From Runella defluvii (lineage in GTDB: Bacteria; Bacteroidota; Bacteroidia; Cytophagales; Spirosomataceae), in the NCBI RefSeq assembly GCF_014195535.1, contig NZ_JACIBY010000010.1:212077-276076 (forward strand): DNA of 64,000 bases. The letters run 5' to 3'. The position numbers were made by a program, and so were the translations under genes. Position 1 is the stretch's first letter, and each line of letters opens with the position of its first letter. The notes under the pieces are model-generated. The model was not told the DNA's origin, made no database searches, and worked only from the letters and a program-made list of their open reading frames with translations. Below are positions 7,310 to 16,704 of this stretch, piece after piece.

Positions 7310-10141
7310 ATGAAAACGAAACTACTCATCGGGCTTATGTGGATGTGGGCGGCTTGGGCAAACGCTGCGCCACCGATTGGCTTTGACTTTTGGAATCACC
7401 TAGGAACCAACGAGGGATTAAGCCAAAATGAAGTCCACTGTATTTTACAAGACCACCGTGGTTTGATGTGGTTTGGGACGCAAGATGGCCTCAATTGCTA
7501 CGATGGGCAGCGAGTGCAGGTCTTTCGTCAAGCGCCTTTTGATTCTACCTCCTTGTCCGATGATTTTATCACGACGCTTCACGAAGACTCCAAACAGCGT
7601 TTTTGGGTAGGTACTGCCAAGGGGCTCAACTGCTATGATTTTGCCAAAGGGACGTTTCGACGTAGTTCGCAGCTCAAAACGGTCATTTTACAAATCATTG
7701 AAGATAAAAATAAGGCCATTTGGGTTCAGACAAAAACGACTTGGTGGGTTATGGCCACCAATGAAACGGAGTTTAAGGTAACAAAACGCAGTCCTGACGA
7801 TGCGAAAAAAGCATTATTGGCTCAAATTACCCCCTTACTTCCTGCGAAGGTATCCGTTTCTTCGCTTATAACCGACCACCTGGGCATTGTGTGGGTCGGA
7901 ACGCGCGGCCAAGGCATCTATCGGTTTCGCTATGAAGCGGATAAGCAGCAATACGTGCCTTTAGATGCTTTTGACGAAGATTTTTTTGATACCAATGGTT
8001 TGAAAAGTAGCCATATTACTTGTTTGTACGAGGGAAATGAGGCCGATGAAGATATTGTTTGGATAGGAACGCGCGAAGCGGGCGTGCAATTATACAGTCG
8101 TTCCAAAAACACTTTTAAGCATTGGGAACGCCTTTTTACCCAAGAATCGGCAGCTACTCGTACGTTTTTTGGGTTAACGACCGATAAAAAAGGGCATCTG
8201 TGGGTGGGTTCTTATTCTGGCTTGTACCGTATTCATCGGGCAACGCACGACATCCGAACGTACAAAACGCCCCCCAATACCATCGTCGAAACCTCTTTGG
8301 AAGATACACAGGGTAGTTTTTGGGTAGGAGGAAACACGGGGTTGTTTCATTTGGACAATACCCAGCAGCAATTTGAAACGTTTAATCTGCCACTGTACGA
8401 AGGTCATCAGCCGTGGGTGTTGCGAATTTATGAAGACCCAAGCCAACAAGTTTGGGTCGGGACGCGGGGCTACTTGGCACAAATTGACCCGCAAAAAAAA
8501 GTTCGTACGTGGAAAGAGCTGCCTGTTTCTAAGACCACCAAAGCAAAGTTGGAATCAGTAGGAACGATTCAGCGTGACGCCAAAGGAGGAATGTGGATTG
8601 GAATGCGGCAAGGACTTATCTATTGGCCTTCCCCAACTCAGTACGCACGTTTGTTTCAAAACAACCCCAACGATGCCAAGTCGCTCATCAGTAATATGAT
8701 TTTGGACGTGCACGTGGACGCCAAACAGCGCGTTTGGATTTGCTCAGCCAAGGGGTTGAGCTTGGCAAAACACCAAGATGGAAAGGTAGAGTTTGAACAT
8801 TTTACCGAAAAAAATGGCCTTACCAATTCGTTTGTCTATGGTGCCATGAGCGATAAAGCAGGGGATTTGTGGTTGACGACCAACGGCGGGCTTATTCGCT
8901 TCAATCCTGAAAAGAAAACATTTCGCACCTACACCAGCCAAGATGGCTTGGGAGGCTTGGAGTTCAATTCGGGAGGGTTTCATCGCAGCCCCGATGGGGA
9001 GTTTTTTGTGGGTGGAAACGGAATGTTGCTCAGTTTTCGCCCCGATGAATTGGTGATAAACAAGCACCTCCCACGGATTTTGCTACGTTCTTTTAAAAAG
9101 TTTGAAAAACCAGTTGTTCATTTAGATAGCATCATTGCGAGCGGTCAGCCCATTCGTTTAGACTACGACGAAAACTTTTTCTCCTTTGAGTGGGCAGCAT
9201 TGGACTATACCAATCCTTCAAGCAATCAGTTTGCATACCGTCTCGAAGGATTTGATAAGGACTGGGTCTATACGGGCACGCGCCGCTTTGTCGATTTTAC
9301 TAATCTTAATCCTGGCAACTATAAATTATGGGTAAAGGCGGCCAATAACGAAGGAAAGTGGAACGACCGAGATTACCTACAACTATCGCTGGTGATTACC
9401 CCGCCTTTTTGGAAAACGTGGTGGTTTTATGGACTCCTTTTTCTATTGGTGGCGGCAGTGGCAAAACTGCTGTATGATAATCATGTTCGACAACTGCTTG
9501 CCCTTGAGCGAGCGAAATTGGAGGAAAACGAGCGCGTTCGGAAACTAGCTGCCCAAGATTTGCACGATGAGTTTGGAAATACCCTCACGCGGATTTCCCT
9601 CTTGACCGAATTAGTAAAAAACCGAATGAATGGCCAAGTGGGAGGTGAAGTAGGGGAGTTGTTGACCAAAATCAGCGACAATGCCAATCGGATGTACCAA
9701 GGAACCAAAGATTTTATTTGGGCGATTAACCCCGAACACGATAGCCTGTATGAAATCGCGGTTCGTTTGAAAGACTTTGGGGACGACGTTTTTGACAAAA
9801 CAGGAATACGATTTAACGTAGAAGGATTAAACGATGCGCTTCGTGGCGTCAATTTGCCTACGGGTGCAAGTCGGCATTTGGTGCTTTTGTTCAAAGAAGC
9901 CATGAGCAACACCCTCAAACACGCTCAAGCGACCGAAACAACCCTTTCGTTTGTCCCCACTCCTGACTTATTGCGCATCGAATGGCAAGACAATGGCCGA
10001 GGCGTGGACTTAGAACGAAGCCGACCAGGAAATGGCTTGATGAATATTCAAACGCGGGCCGAAAAAATTGGCGGTGTAGCGACACTCACTTCGCCTAAAC
10101 ACGGAGGTTTTGTCGTTTTATTTGAGCGGCCTTGTGCATAA
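7310..10141 (+). CDS. two-component sensor histidine kinase with regulator-propeller input domain (NarL/HisKA_3 type)
   Basis: A 943-aa membrane sensor. A signal peptide is followed by about a dozen 'two-component regulator propeller' repeats (motifs such as 'GLMWFGTQDGLNCYDG', 'VWVGTRGQGIYRF', 'LWLTTNGGLIRFNP') forming two periplasmic beta-propellers. A Y_Y_Y domain ('FAYRLEGFDKDWVYTG') and one membrane helix (~704-722) follow. The cytoplasmic kinase has phospho-acceptor His752 in 'DLHDEFGNTL', an N-box 'FKEAMSNTLKHA' and G-boxes 'DNGRGVD' and 'GNGLMNI'. This architecture in Bacteroidetes commonly senses polysaccharide breakdown products, but no PUL genes are nearby. The response regulator follows after 25 bp. 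ATG at 7310 is preferred over TTG at 7298, which falls in a TAnnTTTG-like box (7293-7300). Confidence 0.92.
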   Translation: MKTKLLIGLMWMWAAWANAAPPIGFDFWNHLGTNEGLSQNEVHCILQDHRGLMWFGTQDGLNCYDGQRVQVFRQAPFDSTSLSDDFITTLHEDSKQRFWVGTAKGLNCYDFAKGTFRRSSQLKTVILQIIEDKNKAIWVQTKTTWWVMATNETEFKVTKRSPDDAKKALLAQITPLLPAKVSVSSLITDHLGIVWVGTRGQGIYRFRYEADKQQYVPLDAFDEDFFDTNGLKSSHITCLYEGNEADEDIVWIGTREAGVQLYSRSKNTFKHWERLFTQESAATRTFFGLTTDKKGHLWVGSYSGLYRIHRATHDIRTYKTPPNTIVETSLEDTQGSFWVGGNTGLFHLDNTQQQFETFNLPLYEGHQPWVLRIYEDPSQQVWVGTRGYLAQIDPQKKVRTWKELPVSKTTKAKLESVGTIQRDAKGGMWIGMRQGLIYWPSPTQYARLFQNNPNDAKSLISNMILDVHVDAKQRVWICSAKGLSLAKHQDGKVEFEHFTEKNGLTNSFVYGAMSDKAGDLWLTTNGGLIRFNPEKKTFRTYTSQDGLGGLEFNSGGFHRSPDGEFFVGGNGMLLSFRPDELVINKHLPRILLRSFKKFEKPVVHLDSIIASGQPIRLDYDENFFSFEWAALDYTNPSSNQFAYRLEGFDKDWVYTGTRRFVDFTNLNPGNYKLWVKAANNEGKWNDRDYLQLSLVITPPFWKTWWFYGLLFLLVAAVAKLLYDNHVRQLLALERAKLEENERVRKLAAQDLHDEFGNTLTRISLLTELVKNRMNGQVGGEVGELLTKISDNANRMYQGTKDFIWAINPEHDSLYEIAVRLKDFGDDVFDKTGIRFNVEGLNDALRGVNLPTGASRHLVLLFKEAMSNTLKHAQATETTLSFVPTPDLLRIEWQDNGRGVDLERSRPGNGLMNIQTRAEKIGGVATLTSPKHGGFVVLFERPCA

Positions 10142-10166
10142 TTAAACTAAAAATCAGTTACTTAAC

Positions 10167-10790
10167 ATGATAAAAACACGCCTTTGTTTGGTCGAAGACG
10201 ACTACATTATCCGAGAAGGCTTTGCGGCACTTTTAAGTCAGACGCCTGATTTTGAGGTGGTAGGAGCCTATTCTAACTGCGAAGATTACCTCAAAAATCT
10301 AGCCAATGACCGCCCCGACGTTGTTTTGATGGATTTGGAACTACCTCGCATGGGAGGAGTGGAAGGGATTGAACGTACCAAAAAACTCCGCCCCCAAACC
10401 CAGCTCATCGTCGTGACGGTATATGAAAACGATGGTTTAGTGTTCAAGGCGTTGTGTGCAGGAGCGGGAGGCTATTTGACCAAAAATATGCCCCCAAGTC
10501 GTTTGATTGACGCCATTCGAGAAATCCGCCAAGGCGGAGCGCCCATGAGTACCAATATCGCTCGAATGGTGGTTGCGTCCTTCCAAAAAAATTACCAATC
10601 GCCCCTAACTGCCCGCGAAACGGAGGTGTTAGAGCGAATTGCCCAAGGAAAAAGCTACACGACCATTGCCGATGAGCTGTTTGTCGATAAAGAAACGATT
10701 CGGACTCACATCAAAAATATTTACTGGAAGTTAGAGGTTCATTCAAAGGCAGAAGCGATAGAAAAAGCGCGCAAAGAAAAATTGATTTAG
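10167..10790 (+). CDS. LuxR/NarL-family response regulator
   Basis: A 207-aa DNA-binding partner of the upstream kinase. The receiver domain has the acidic pair D11-D12, phospho-acceptor D56 ('VVLMDLELP') and a conserved Lys ('GGYLTKNMPP'). The C-terminal LuxR-type helix-turn-helix reads 'LTARETEVLERIAQGKS' followed by 'ADELFVDKETIRTHIKNIY'. Close spacing (25 bp) and the matching HisKA_3 kinase class support a cognate pair in one operon. The target genes are not evident; the CotH lipoprotein gene immediately downstream is a possible target by position only. Confidence 0.93.
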   Translation: MIKTRLCLVEDDYIIREGFAALLSQTPDFEVVGAYSNCEDYLKNLANDRPDVVLMDLELPRMGGVEGIERTKKLRPQTQLIVVTVYENDGLVFKALCAGAGGYLTKNMPPSRLIDAIREIRQGGAPMSTNIARMVVASFQKNYQSPLTARETEVLERIAQGKSYTTIADELFVDKETIRTHIKNIYWKLEVHSKAEAIEKARKEKLI

Positions 10791-10905
10791 AAGAAATCCG
10801 CAAGAATAAATAGTATTTTGCATCAAAACAGAAAAAGTCAGCGTAATCCAAACTAACTAGCTGAACTTAAGCCCTATTTCTGACACCCTTCTCTTTGATG
10901 CTTGT

Positions 10906-12264
10906 ATGAAACCTATTCACGCACTTGTTGTCGTTAGCCTTTTGGTAGGAATAATCGTAAGCTGTAAAAATCCAGAAGAAACTACGCCCGACCATGCTGG
11001 ATTGTCCGATTGGACGGACGAAACTCACGGAAAGAAAGCCGATGCTAACTATTCGGTTGTTTTCCCACAAGATAACGTCAATTCGTTAGAAATTAGGATG
11101 ACGAAAGACGACTGGACGGCCATCCGTGCCGATATGAAAACACTGAAAGGTTCCGATTTTGGCGTGGGGGGAACTGGTGGCGGAGGTGGTGGAGTCAATA
11201 CAACTACCGAACCGCGTTATGTGGCGGTTTCGATGAAATTTAACGGAAAAGAGTGGTACAAAGTAGGTTTTCGACTAAAAGGAAACTCAAGCTTATCATC
11301 TATTTGGCGAGCGGGTATCTACAAATTACCGTTTCGGTTAAAAATGGATGAATTTGAAGACCAGTATCCCGCAATTTTAGACCAACGGTTTTATGGATTT
11401 AAGGAGTTGTCGATGTCGCCTGCTTTTAAGGACAACTCACTTATTCGAGAAAAAGTAACGGCTGATATTTTTCGAATGGCGGGAATTCCTGCGGCGCAAA
11501 CGGCCTTCTACAAAGTCTATATTGATTTTGGCGAAGGACTAAAATACTGCGGGGTTTATACCATGCTCGAAACCATCGAAGACGAAATGCTCAAGGCTCA
11601 GTTTGGAGAAGATAAGGGGAACGTATATAAACCAGAATCAAACTTCACGACCTTTAATCAAACTCAGTTTGAGAAAAAAAACAACGAAGATTTGGCTGAT
11701 TGGAGTGATATTCAAGCGACGATAACGGCACTTAATGCGCCTATCCGAACGTCAAACCCAGTCCAGTGGCGTACTAATCTTGAAAAAGTATTCAACGTTG
11801 ACCACTTTATAAAATGGTTAGCTGTTAACACAACCATGGTCAATTGGGATACGTACGGAGCCATGGCGCACAACCATTATCTATACAACCATTCCTCGAA
11901 AAAACTAACGTGGATTCCGTGGGATAACAACGAAGCCTTGACCAGTAATGCAAGAGTCCAGCTTTCCTTGGCGGGTGTTGCGGCTTCTTGGCCCTTGATT
12001 CGGTACATTGCCGACGATGCAGTGTATTATCAAAAATACAAAACGTACGTGAAAGACTTCAACGATAACGTCTTTACGACCGCGAAAATGAACGCGCTTT
12101 TTGATAAAAATACAAACCTGATTACCCCATTCGTAAACGGCACCGAGAAAGAACAAGCACCGTATTCAAATCTTACCAATACGACAAGCTTTACGGCAGC
12201 GCTTCCATCGTTGAAACAGCATGTTGTCGCTCGAAATCAAGCTGTTGCTAGCTTTGTTCCTTGA
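10906..12264 (+). CDS. CotH-kinase family lipoprotein
   Basis: A 452-aa exported protein with a lipoprotein signal ('LLVGIIVSCKNPEE', Cys20). A Gly-rich linker (~residues 85-97, 'GVGGTGGGGGGVNT') lies within the N-terminal region. The CotH kinase domain then reads 'FRLKGNSSL' (ATP-binding Lys region), 'REKVTADIFRMAGIPA' and 'YCGVYTMLETIEDEML'. 'WIPWDNNEAL' lies near the C-terminus. CotH proteins are atypical protein kinases that phosphorylate secreted proteins; Bacillus CotH modifies spore-coat proteins. In this bacterium the target would be an envelope or surface protein. It lies downstream of a two-component pair, same strand, with a 115-bp gap. Confidence 0.88.
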   Translation: MKPIHALVVVSLLVGIIVSCKNPEETTPDHAGLSDWTDETHGKKADANYSVVFPQDNVNSLEIRMTKDDWTAIRADMKTLKGSDFGVGGTGGGGGGVNTTTEPRYVAVSMKFNGKEWYKVGFRLKGNSSLSSIWRAGIYKLPFRLKMDEFEDQYPAILDQRFYGFKELSMSPAFKDNSLIREKVTADIFRMAGIPAAQTAFYKVYIDFGEGLKYCGVYTMLETIEDEMLKAQFGEDKGNVYKPESNFTTFNQTQFEKKNNEDLADWSDIQATITALNAPIRTSNPVQWRTNLEKVFNVDHFIKWLAVNTTMVNWDTYGAMAHNHYLYNHSSKKLTWIPWDNNEALTSNARVQLSLAGVAASWPLIRYIADDAVYYQKYKTYVKDFNDNVFTTAKMNALFDKNTNLITPFVNGTEKEQAPYSNLTNTTSFTAALPSLKQHVVARNQAVASFVP

Positions 12265-12270
12265 GAGGTG

Positions 12271-13134
12271 TCAATAATAGCACTTGAGTTTGCGGCGCTC
12301 CGCACGGCGGGCTTGGGTTCCCAAGAGATATTCTGCCCGAAAAGATAAAAAACCGTACGAATCTTTTACTTTGGGGTTTCCGCGTTGCGCACCTGCCTCA
12401 TTTCTAACAGGATACCCTGTTGGAAGTGTCGCAGGGTCAAGCTCTGGGCGGCGATCAGAAAGTTGGAGTGCAAGTTCAGACATTCCTGTCGGATTAGGAT
12501 AAACTGTACTGACGTCGTCCAAATAGTCGGAGTTCGCGTAGTTATTACTCAACTCGACGGCAAAACTCCAACGCTCGTTGAACTTCCAAGAGGTACCAAT
12601 CCCGATGACCCCAATGCGCACATTGCGTTTATAGGCAACACCTTCCGTTTGTAGCGGTGCAAGGCTATGCCAAGTTCCTTGGTACTGTGCTTTAGGGGTA
12701 ATGCGAGTGATTCCGATTCCACCAAATAAATAAGGATTCACTGCCCGTTCATCGTGATAACGGAACAAATCTGCTTGTAGTCCCACATACCCAGCAGGGT
12801 TGTCCGAACGAAACGAAAGATTATTGTACCAAATAGGCCCGCCTTCTTGTTTTCCAGAAATACGATAAAAGTCAATTTCTCCGCGTACCGAAAAGCGTTC
12901 GGCCAACCGATAAGTAATGGCCGCCGCAATGTGAGGTTGAATAAAGCGCAAATCAGTTTTTGCGCGCATGTCGCCCATGTAATAGGAAATACCAGTTCCC
13001 ACACTAAGTTTTACAACGCCAAAAGCAGGAGTATTACGATACAGGTGAGAATTACGGGACGATTGGGCTAGAACAGATACAGAACCAATCACACATACCA
13101 ACAAACTAGCCAATCGAAGAGGGAGTTGTGTCAT
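12271..13134 (-). CDS. outer-membrane beta-barrel protein (DUF6089-like)
   Basis: A 287-aa protein with a cleavable signal peptide ending 'VLAQ'. Alternating beta strands follow and suit an 8- to 10-stranded barrel. Features such as 'VGTGISYYMGD' and 'AVNPYLFGGIGI' recall DUF6089 / outer-membrane beta-barrel proteins of Cytophagales. It converges with the CotH gene (6 bp between stops), and its promoter faces the ribosomal operon. Role unknown; structural or porin-like function is only inferred from fold. Confidence 0.7.
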   Translation of the reverse strand: MTQLPLRLASLLVCVIGSVSVLAQSSRNSHLYRNTPAFGVVKLSVGTGISYYMGDMRAKTDLRFIQPHIAAAITYRLAERFSVRGEIDFYRISGKQEGGPIWYNNLSFRSDNPAGYVGLQADLFRYHDERAVNPYLFGGIGITRITPKAQYQGTWHSLAPLQTEGVAYKRNVRIGVIGIGTSWKFNERWSFAVELSNNYANSDYLDDVSTVYPNPTGMSELALQLSDRRPELDPATLPTGYPVRNEAGAQRGNPKVKDSYGFLSFRAEYLLGTQARRAERRKLKCYY

Positions 13135-13186
13135 ATTTTACGGGTTAAGCCTCGTATGTTTACAGCGACAATAACGAAAATGATGC

Positions 13187-13194
13187 CAAAGTTA
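13187..13194 (-). promoter_or_regulatory. -7 box for the barrel gene
   Basis: The minus strand reads TAACTTTG, a perfect TAnnTTTG box, ~53 nt before the start codon at 13134. The -33 element is weak. Confidence 0.45.
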
Positions 13195-13278
13195 ATATGG
13201 ATTTAGGTAGAATTTGCGAAAAGAAGGCGTAACTGCCTCAAAAACAAAAAAATATTTTTTCTTTTTTGTTGCAATGTA

Positions 13279-13309
13279 TTGTAATATTGAACAATAATTA
13301 AGACCTTTG
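13279..13309 (+). promoter_or_regulatory. upstream promoter P1 of the ribosomal cluster leader
   Basis: TTG (13279-13281), a 20-bp spacer and GACCTTTG (13302-13309). The -7 box and spacing are the same as in P2 close to rplC. Transcription would start near 13316, ~265 nt before rplC, and read into the 13441-13471 terminator. Confidence 0.45.
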
Positions 13310-13315
13310 CAAGCC

Positions 13316-13471
13316 TTTTCAAAAGACGTATATTTTCTAGTCAAGACATACATTGGGTGAAGGTCCTGAATTAAGGAAACCGCATCTGAGTTCAAAGCAA
13401 AAATTTAGCTAGTTTATTAGCTTTAATTTGGTTGCAACTGAAGTCAGGTGTTCTATCATCTGACTTTTTTT
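13316..13471 (+). ncRNA. candidate small RNA or attenuator leader upstream of rplC
   Basis: A ~155-nt stretch bounded by promoter P1 and a rho-independent terminator. Internal complementarities include GGTCCT...AGGAAACC near 13362-13382 and an AGCTA...TAGCT hairpin around 13406-13422. No ORF is credible on the plus strand. It could be a free small RNA, or an r-protein-sensing attenuator that decides readthrough into rplC. The ribosomal operon also has its own promoter after the terminator. This is inference from layout; no folding was run. Confidence 0.4.
13441..13471 (+). terminator. rho-independent terminator upstream of rplC
   Basis: AAGTCAGGTG pairs with CATCTGACTT (10 bp with one G-U pair) around a 6-nt loop TTCTAT, followed by a run of T to 13471. 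No gene on the plus strand precedes it, so it must end a non-coding transcript or act as an attenuator. Confidence 0.75.
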
Positions 13472-13501
13472 GTGTCTTTAGAAAATAAATACGAAGGCTA
13501 A

Positions 13502-13533
13502 TTTGGAATGCAAAAATATAATGTTGACCTTTG
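13502..13533 (+). promoter_or_regulatory. promoter P2 of the rplC operon
   Basis: TTTG (13502-13505), a 20-bp spacer and GACCTTTG (13526-13533). The predicted start is near 13540, giving a 42-nt leader before the rplC ATG at 13582. Confidence 0.55.
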
Positions 13534-13581
13534 CAGTCCATTTTGTAAAATAAATTGTATAACCTGCTGTAAATCAAAAAG

Positions 13582-14202
13582 ATGTCTGGTTTAATAGGAA
13601 AAAAAATCGGAATGACAAGCGTGTACAATGCGGACGGGCAGGCTCTGGCGTGTACGGTTATTGAAGCTGGTCCTTGTGTTGTAACGCAAGTAAAAACCGA
13701 AGAAACCGATGGATACCAAGCTATTCAGCTCGGTTTCGGTGAGAAGAAAGAAAAACACACGACTCAGCCGCTCATGGGTCACTTCAAAAAAGCAGGAACT
13801 ACTCCTAAGCGCAAGCTCGTCGAGTTCAAAGAGTTCACACAAGAACTTGCTTTGGGTCAGACGTTGGAAGTTGCTGACGTTTTTATTGAAGGAGACTTTG
13901 TGGACGTGGTTGGAACTGCCAAAGGTCGTGGTTTTCAAGGTGTTGTAAAGCGTCATGGCTTTGGTGGGGTTGGAGGCCAAACTCACGGTCAGCACAACCG
14001 TCAACGTCACCCAGGTTCGATTGGGGCTTGTTCGTTTCCGTCGCGTGTATTCAAAGGAATTCGCATGGCAGGTCGTATGGGTAACAACCGTGTGAAGGTT
14101 CAAAACCTCAAAGTGTTGAAGGTAATCCCTGGGCAGAATATCGTCGTTATCAGTGGCTCAGTGCCAGGTGCGAAGAATTCGTTTGTAATCATTGAAAAGT
14201 AA
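13582..14202 (+). CDS. rplC: 50S ribosomal protein L3
   Basis: Early-assembling large-subunit protein that binds 23S rRNA domain VI and reaches toward the peptidyl-transferase centre. The conserved '[20 protein letters not shown]' loop is present, including the Gln methylated by PrmB in other bacteria. 206 aa, normal length. It is the first gene of the S10-type operon here; rpsJ, which normally precedes it, is missing. Confidence 0.97.
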   Translation: MSGLIGKKIGMTSVYNADGQALACTVIEAGPCVVTQVKTEETDGYQAIQLGFGEKKEKHTTQPLMGHFKKAGTTPKRKLVEFKEFTQELALGQTLEVADVFIEGDFVDVVGTAKGRGFQGVVKRHGFGGVGGQTHGQHNRQRHPGSIGACSFPSRVFKGIRMAGRMGNNRVKVQNLKVLKVIPGQNIVVISGSVPGAKNSFVIIEK

Positions 14203-14227
14203 TCAATCGCAACGGCGAATCAAGACA

Positions 14228-14857
14228 ATGGAACTTTCAGTATTAAATATAAAAGGACAAGCGACTGGTAAAACAGTCTCTCTTTCCGATGAAGTGTTCG
14301 GCATCGAGCCAAATGAGCACGTAGTATATTTGGATGTGAAACAGTACTTGGCCAATCAACGTCAAGGTACTCACAAGTCAAAAGAGCGTGCCGAGGTTTC
14401 TTATTCAACTAGAAAAATCAAGCGCCAAAAGGGAACTGGTGGAGCTCGTGCGGGTTCAATCAAGTCGCCAGTATTCGTAGGTGGTGGCCGTGTATTCGGT
14501 CCTAGACCACGCGATTATAGCTTCAAATTGAATAAAAAAGTAAAAGCGTTGGCGCGTAAGTCAGTGCTTTCACAGAAAGCTAAAGCAAACGGTATTTCGG
14601 TAGTAGAAGACTTTACGTTTGATGCTCCAAAAACAAAACAATACCTTTCGTTTTTGAGCGCGCTTTCACTTACTGGTAAGAAAACACTTCTTATTTTGCC
14701 AGAATACAATAACAACGTGTATTTGTCAGGACGTAACATTCCTAAAACAAATATCACTACAGCAGGTGATGTTAATACATACGACCTTATGAATGCTGAG
14801 GTGTTGTTAATCAGTGAAACAGCGGTGTCGAAGTTAGAAAATCTCTTGAACAAGTAA
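14228..14857 (+). CDS. rplD: 50S ribosomal protein L4
   Basis: Large-subunit protein lining the exit tunnel. In E. coli it also represses the S10 operon. The tunnel loop '[16 protein letters not shown]' is present. The start is at 14228 ([10 protein letters not shown]), 25 bp after rplC. The longer frame from 14192 overlaps rplC and lacks family similarity. 209 aa. Confidence 0.96.
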   Translation: MELSVLNIKGQATGKTVSLSDEVFGIEPNEHVVYLDVKQYLANQRQGTHKSKERAEVSYSTRKIKRQKGTGGARAGSIKSPVFVGGGRVFGPRPRDYSFKLNKKVKALARKSVLSQKAKANGISVVEDFTFDAPKTKQYLSFLSALSLTGKKTLLILPEYNNNVYLSGRNIPKTNITTAGDVNTYDLMNAEVLLISETAVSKLENLLNK

Positions 14858-14861
14858 GACA

Positions 14862-15152
14862 ATGAGTGTACTTAAGCGACCAATATTGACCGAAAAAGCT
14901 ACTGCTCTTAGCAACTTGGGCAAGTATGTATTTGAGGTAACAAAAACTGCCAATAAAATTGAAATCGCCAACGCCATCGAAAAGATGTACGGCGTGAAAG
15001 TAGCGAGTGTGGATACAATGCGCTCGATTGGTAGAAAGAAAACAAGAATGTCACGCGGTAAGGCCATTAGTGGTATTACTTCAACGTACAAAAAGGCCAT
15101 TGTGACATTGAAAGCAGGCGAGATTATTGATATCTACGCTGATATTGTTTAA
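14862..15152 (+). CDS. rplW: 50S ribosomal protein L23
   Basis: Tunnel-exit protein of 96 aa that docks trigger factor and SRP. It begins 'MSVLKRPILTEKAT', the usual L23 N-terminus, and carries 'YVFEVTKTANKIEIANAIEKMY' as in the family. It follows rplD by 4 bp and is co-transcribed. Confidence 0.96.
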   Translation: MSVLKRPILTEKATALSNLGKYVFEVTKTANKIEIANAIEKMYGVKVASVDTMRSIGRKKTRMSRGKAISGITSTYKKAIVTLKAGEIIDIYADIV

Positions 15153-15188
15153 TAAACCGTTGAAGTAGCAAATAATTGAACAACAACA

Positions 15189-16013
15189 ATGGGAGTCATT
15201 AAGCTCAAACCAACAACTCCAGGTCAGCGCTACCGTACGGCTCCGTCGTTTGACGAAATTACGACCGACAAGCCAGAAAAAAGCTTGTTAGCCCCTATCA
15301 AAAAGACAGGTGGACGTAACAGCCAAGGTCGTCGTACTGCTCGTTACATTGGCGGTGGTCACAAGCGCATGTACCGTATCATCGATTTCAAGCGTAATAA
15401 ATTGGACGTACCAGGTACTGTAATGACAGTAGAATACGATCCAAACCGTTCAGCTCGTATCGCATTGGTAGAGTACCAAGATGGTGAAAAACGCTACATC
15501 CTTGCTCCACAAGGAATTGCTGTAGGACAAACAATTATCTCTGGAAGCGAAGTAGCTCCAGAAGTAGGAAACGCTCTTCCGCTTGCTGTGATGCCAATCG
15601 GTACAATTGTCCACAACGTGGAATTGCACCCAGGCAAAGGAGGTCAGCTCGTTCGTAGTGCGGGAACTTACGCTCAGTTAGTAGCACGTGATGGTAAATA
15701 TGCAGTATTGCGTATGCCATCAAGCGAAATGCGGATGGTTCTTGCAGTATGTAAGGCAACGGTAGGTTCAGTATCTAACCCCGATCACATGAACGTGAGC
15801 CTTGGTAAGGCAGGTCGTAAGCGTTGGTTAGGTATTCGTCCACGTGTACGTGGGGTTGCGATGAACCCAGTCGATCACCCAATGGGTGGTGGTGAAGGTC
15901 GTGCGTCAGGTGGTCACCCACGTTCTCGTACGGGCTTATATGCGAAGGGTAAAAAGACCCGTACTCCGAAAAAGTATTCTAACCGTTTGATTATTAGCAA
16001 ACGTAAAAAATAA
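15189..16013 (+). CDS. rplB: 50S ribosomal protein L2
   Basis: Universally conserved 23S rRNA-binding protein needed for subunit joining and peptidyl transfer. 274 aa. The C-terminal signature '[18 protein letters not shown]' contains the conserved His. Basic tail '[20 protein letters not shown]'. It sits in standard order between rplW and rpsS. Confidence 0.97.
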   Translation: MGVIKLKPTTPGQRYRTAPSFDEITTDKPEKSLLAPIKKTGGRNSQGRRTARYIGGGHKRMYRIIDFKRNKLDVPGTVMTVEYDPNRSARIALVEYQDGEKRYILAPQGIAVGQTIISGSEVAPEVGNALPLAVMPIGTIVHNVELHPGKGGQLVRSAGTYAQLVARDGKYAVLRMPSSEMRMVLAVCKATVGSVSNPDHMNVSLGKAGRKRWLGIRPRVRGVAMNPVDHPMGGGEGRASGGHPRSRTGLYAKGKKTRTPKKYSNRLIISKRKK

Positions 16014-16023
16014 TCGAAGATAA

Positions 16024-16302
16024 ATGGGACGTTCGATAAAAAAAGGACCATATATTGATTTCCGTCTGCAAATTAAAGTAGATGCCATGAATGATTCAGG
16101 CAAGAAATCAGTAATCAAGACTTGGTCAAGACGCAGTACAATCTCCCCAGATTTTATTGGTCACACTTTTGCAGTACACAACGGAAACAAGTTTATCCCA
16201 GTGTACGTAACCGAAAACATGGTTGGGCATAAGTTGGGCGAATTCTCTCCTACGCGCAATTTCCGTGGGCACATTGCCAAAAAGGACAAAGGTAAGCGAT
16301 AG
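16024..16302 (+). CDS. rpsS: 30S ribosomal protein S19
   Basis: Head protein of the small subunit, 92 aa, contacting S13 and the A-site finger. The start '[12 protein letters not shown]' and the motif '[16 protein letters not shown]' are diagnostic. 10 bp after rplB. Confidence 0.97.
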   Translation: MGRSIKKGPYIDFRLQIKVDAMNDSGKKSVIKTWSRRSTISPDFIGHTFAVHNGNKFIPVYVTENMVGHKLGEFSPTRNFRGHIAKKDKGKR

Positions 16303-16319
16303 TAATAGTCACAAAGAAA

Positions 16320-16688
16320 ATGGAAGCAAGAGCTATATTAAGAAACGTACCCACTTCACCTCGTAAAATGCGGTTAGTAGCCGACATGATTCGGGGCCAG
16401 AAAGTGAGCCGCGCATTGGCGATTTTGCAGTATCAGCCACAGGCTGCCGCTCCGGTTTTGAAAAAAGTTTTGATGTCAGCCGTAGCTAACTGGCAACAGC
16501 TCAACGAGGATACTAAACTTGAAGACGCTGAACTGTATGTAAAGACAGTATTCGTTGACGGCGGTACTATGTTGAAGCGTCTGCGTCCGGCTCCTCAAGG
16601 CCGTGCCTATCGCGTTCGTAAGCGTTCAAACCACATTACACTTGTGGTAGATGATGCATCAGCAGAATTAATCCAACAAGAAGCCTAA
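16320..16688 (+). CDS. rplV: 50S ribosomal protein L22
   Basis: Exit-tunnel protein, 122 aa. The long beta-hairpin that forms the tunnel constriction is seen as '[18 protein letters not shown]', the site of macrolide-resistance changes in other bacteria. 17 bp after rpsS. Confidence 0.96.
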   Translation: MEARAILRNVPTSPRKMRLVADMIRGQKVSRALAILQYQPQAAAPVLKKVLMSAVANWQQLNEDTKLEDAELYVKTVFVDGGTMLKRLRPAPQGRAYRVRKRSNHITLVVDDASAELIQQEA

Positions 16689-16704
16689 AAATTTTCAATA
16701 ACGA

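Noticed and set aside
13316..13471. 6S RNA
   Set aside because: No long closing stem between the two ends; the 3' end is a separate terminator hairpin.
13392..13628. Minus-strand ORF over the rplC promoter region
   Set aside because: Overlaps P2, the terminator and the rplC start; no protein character.
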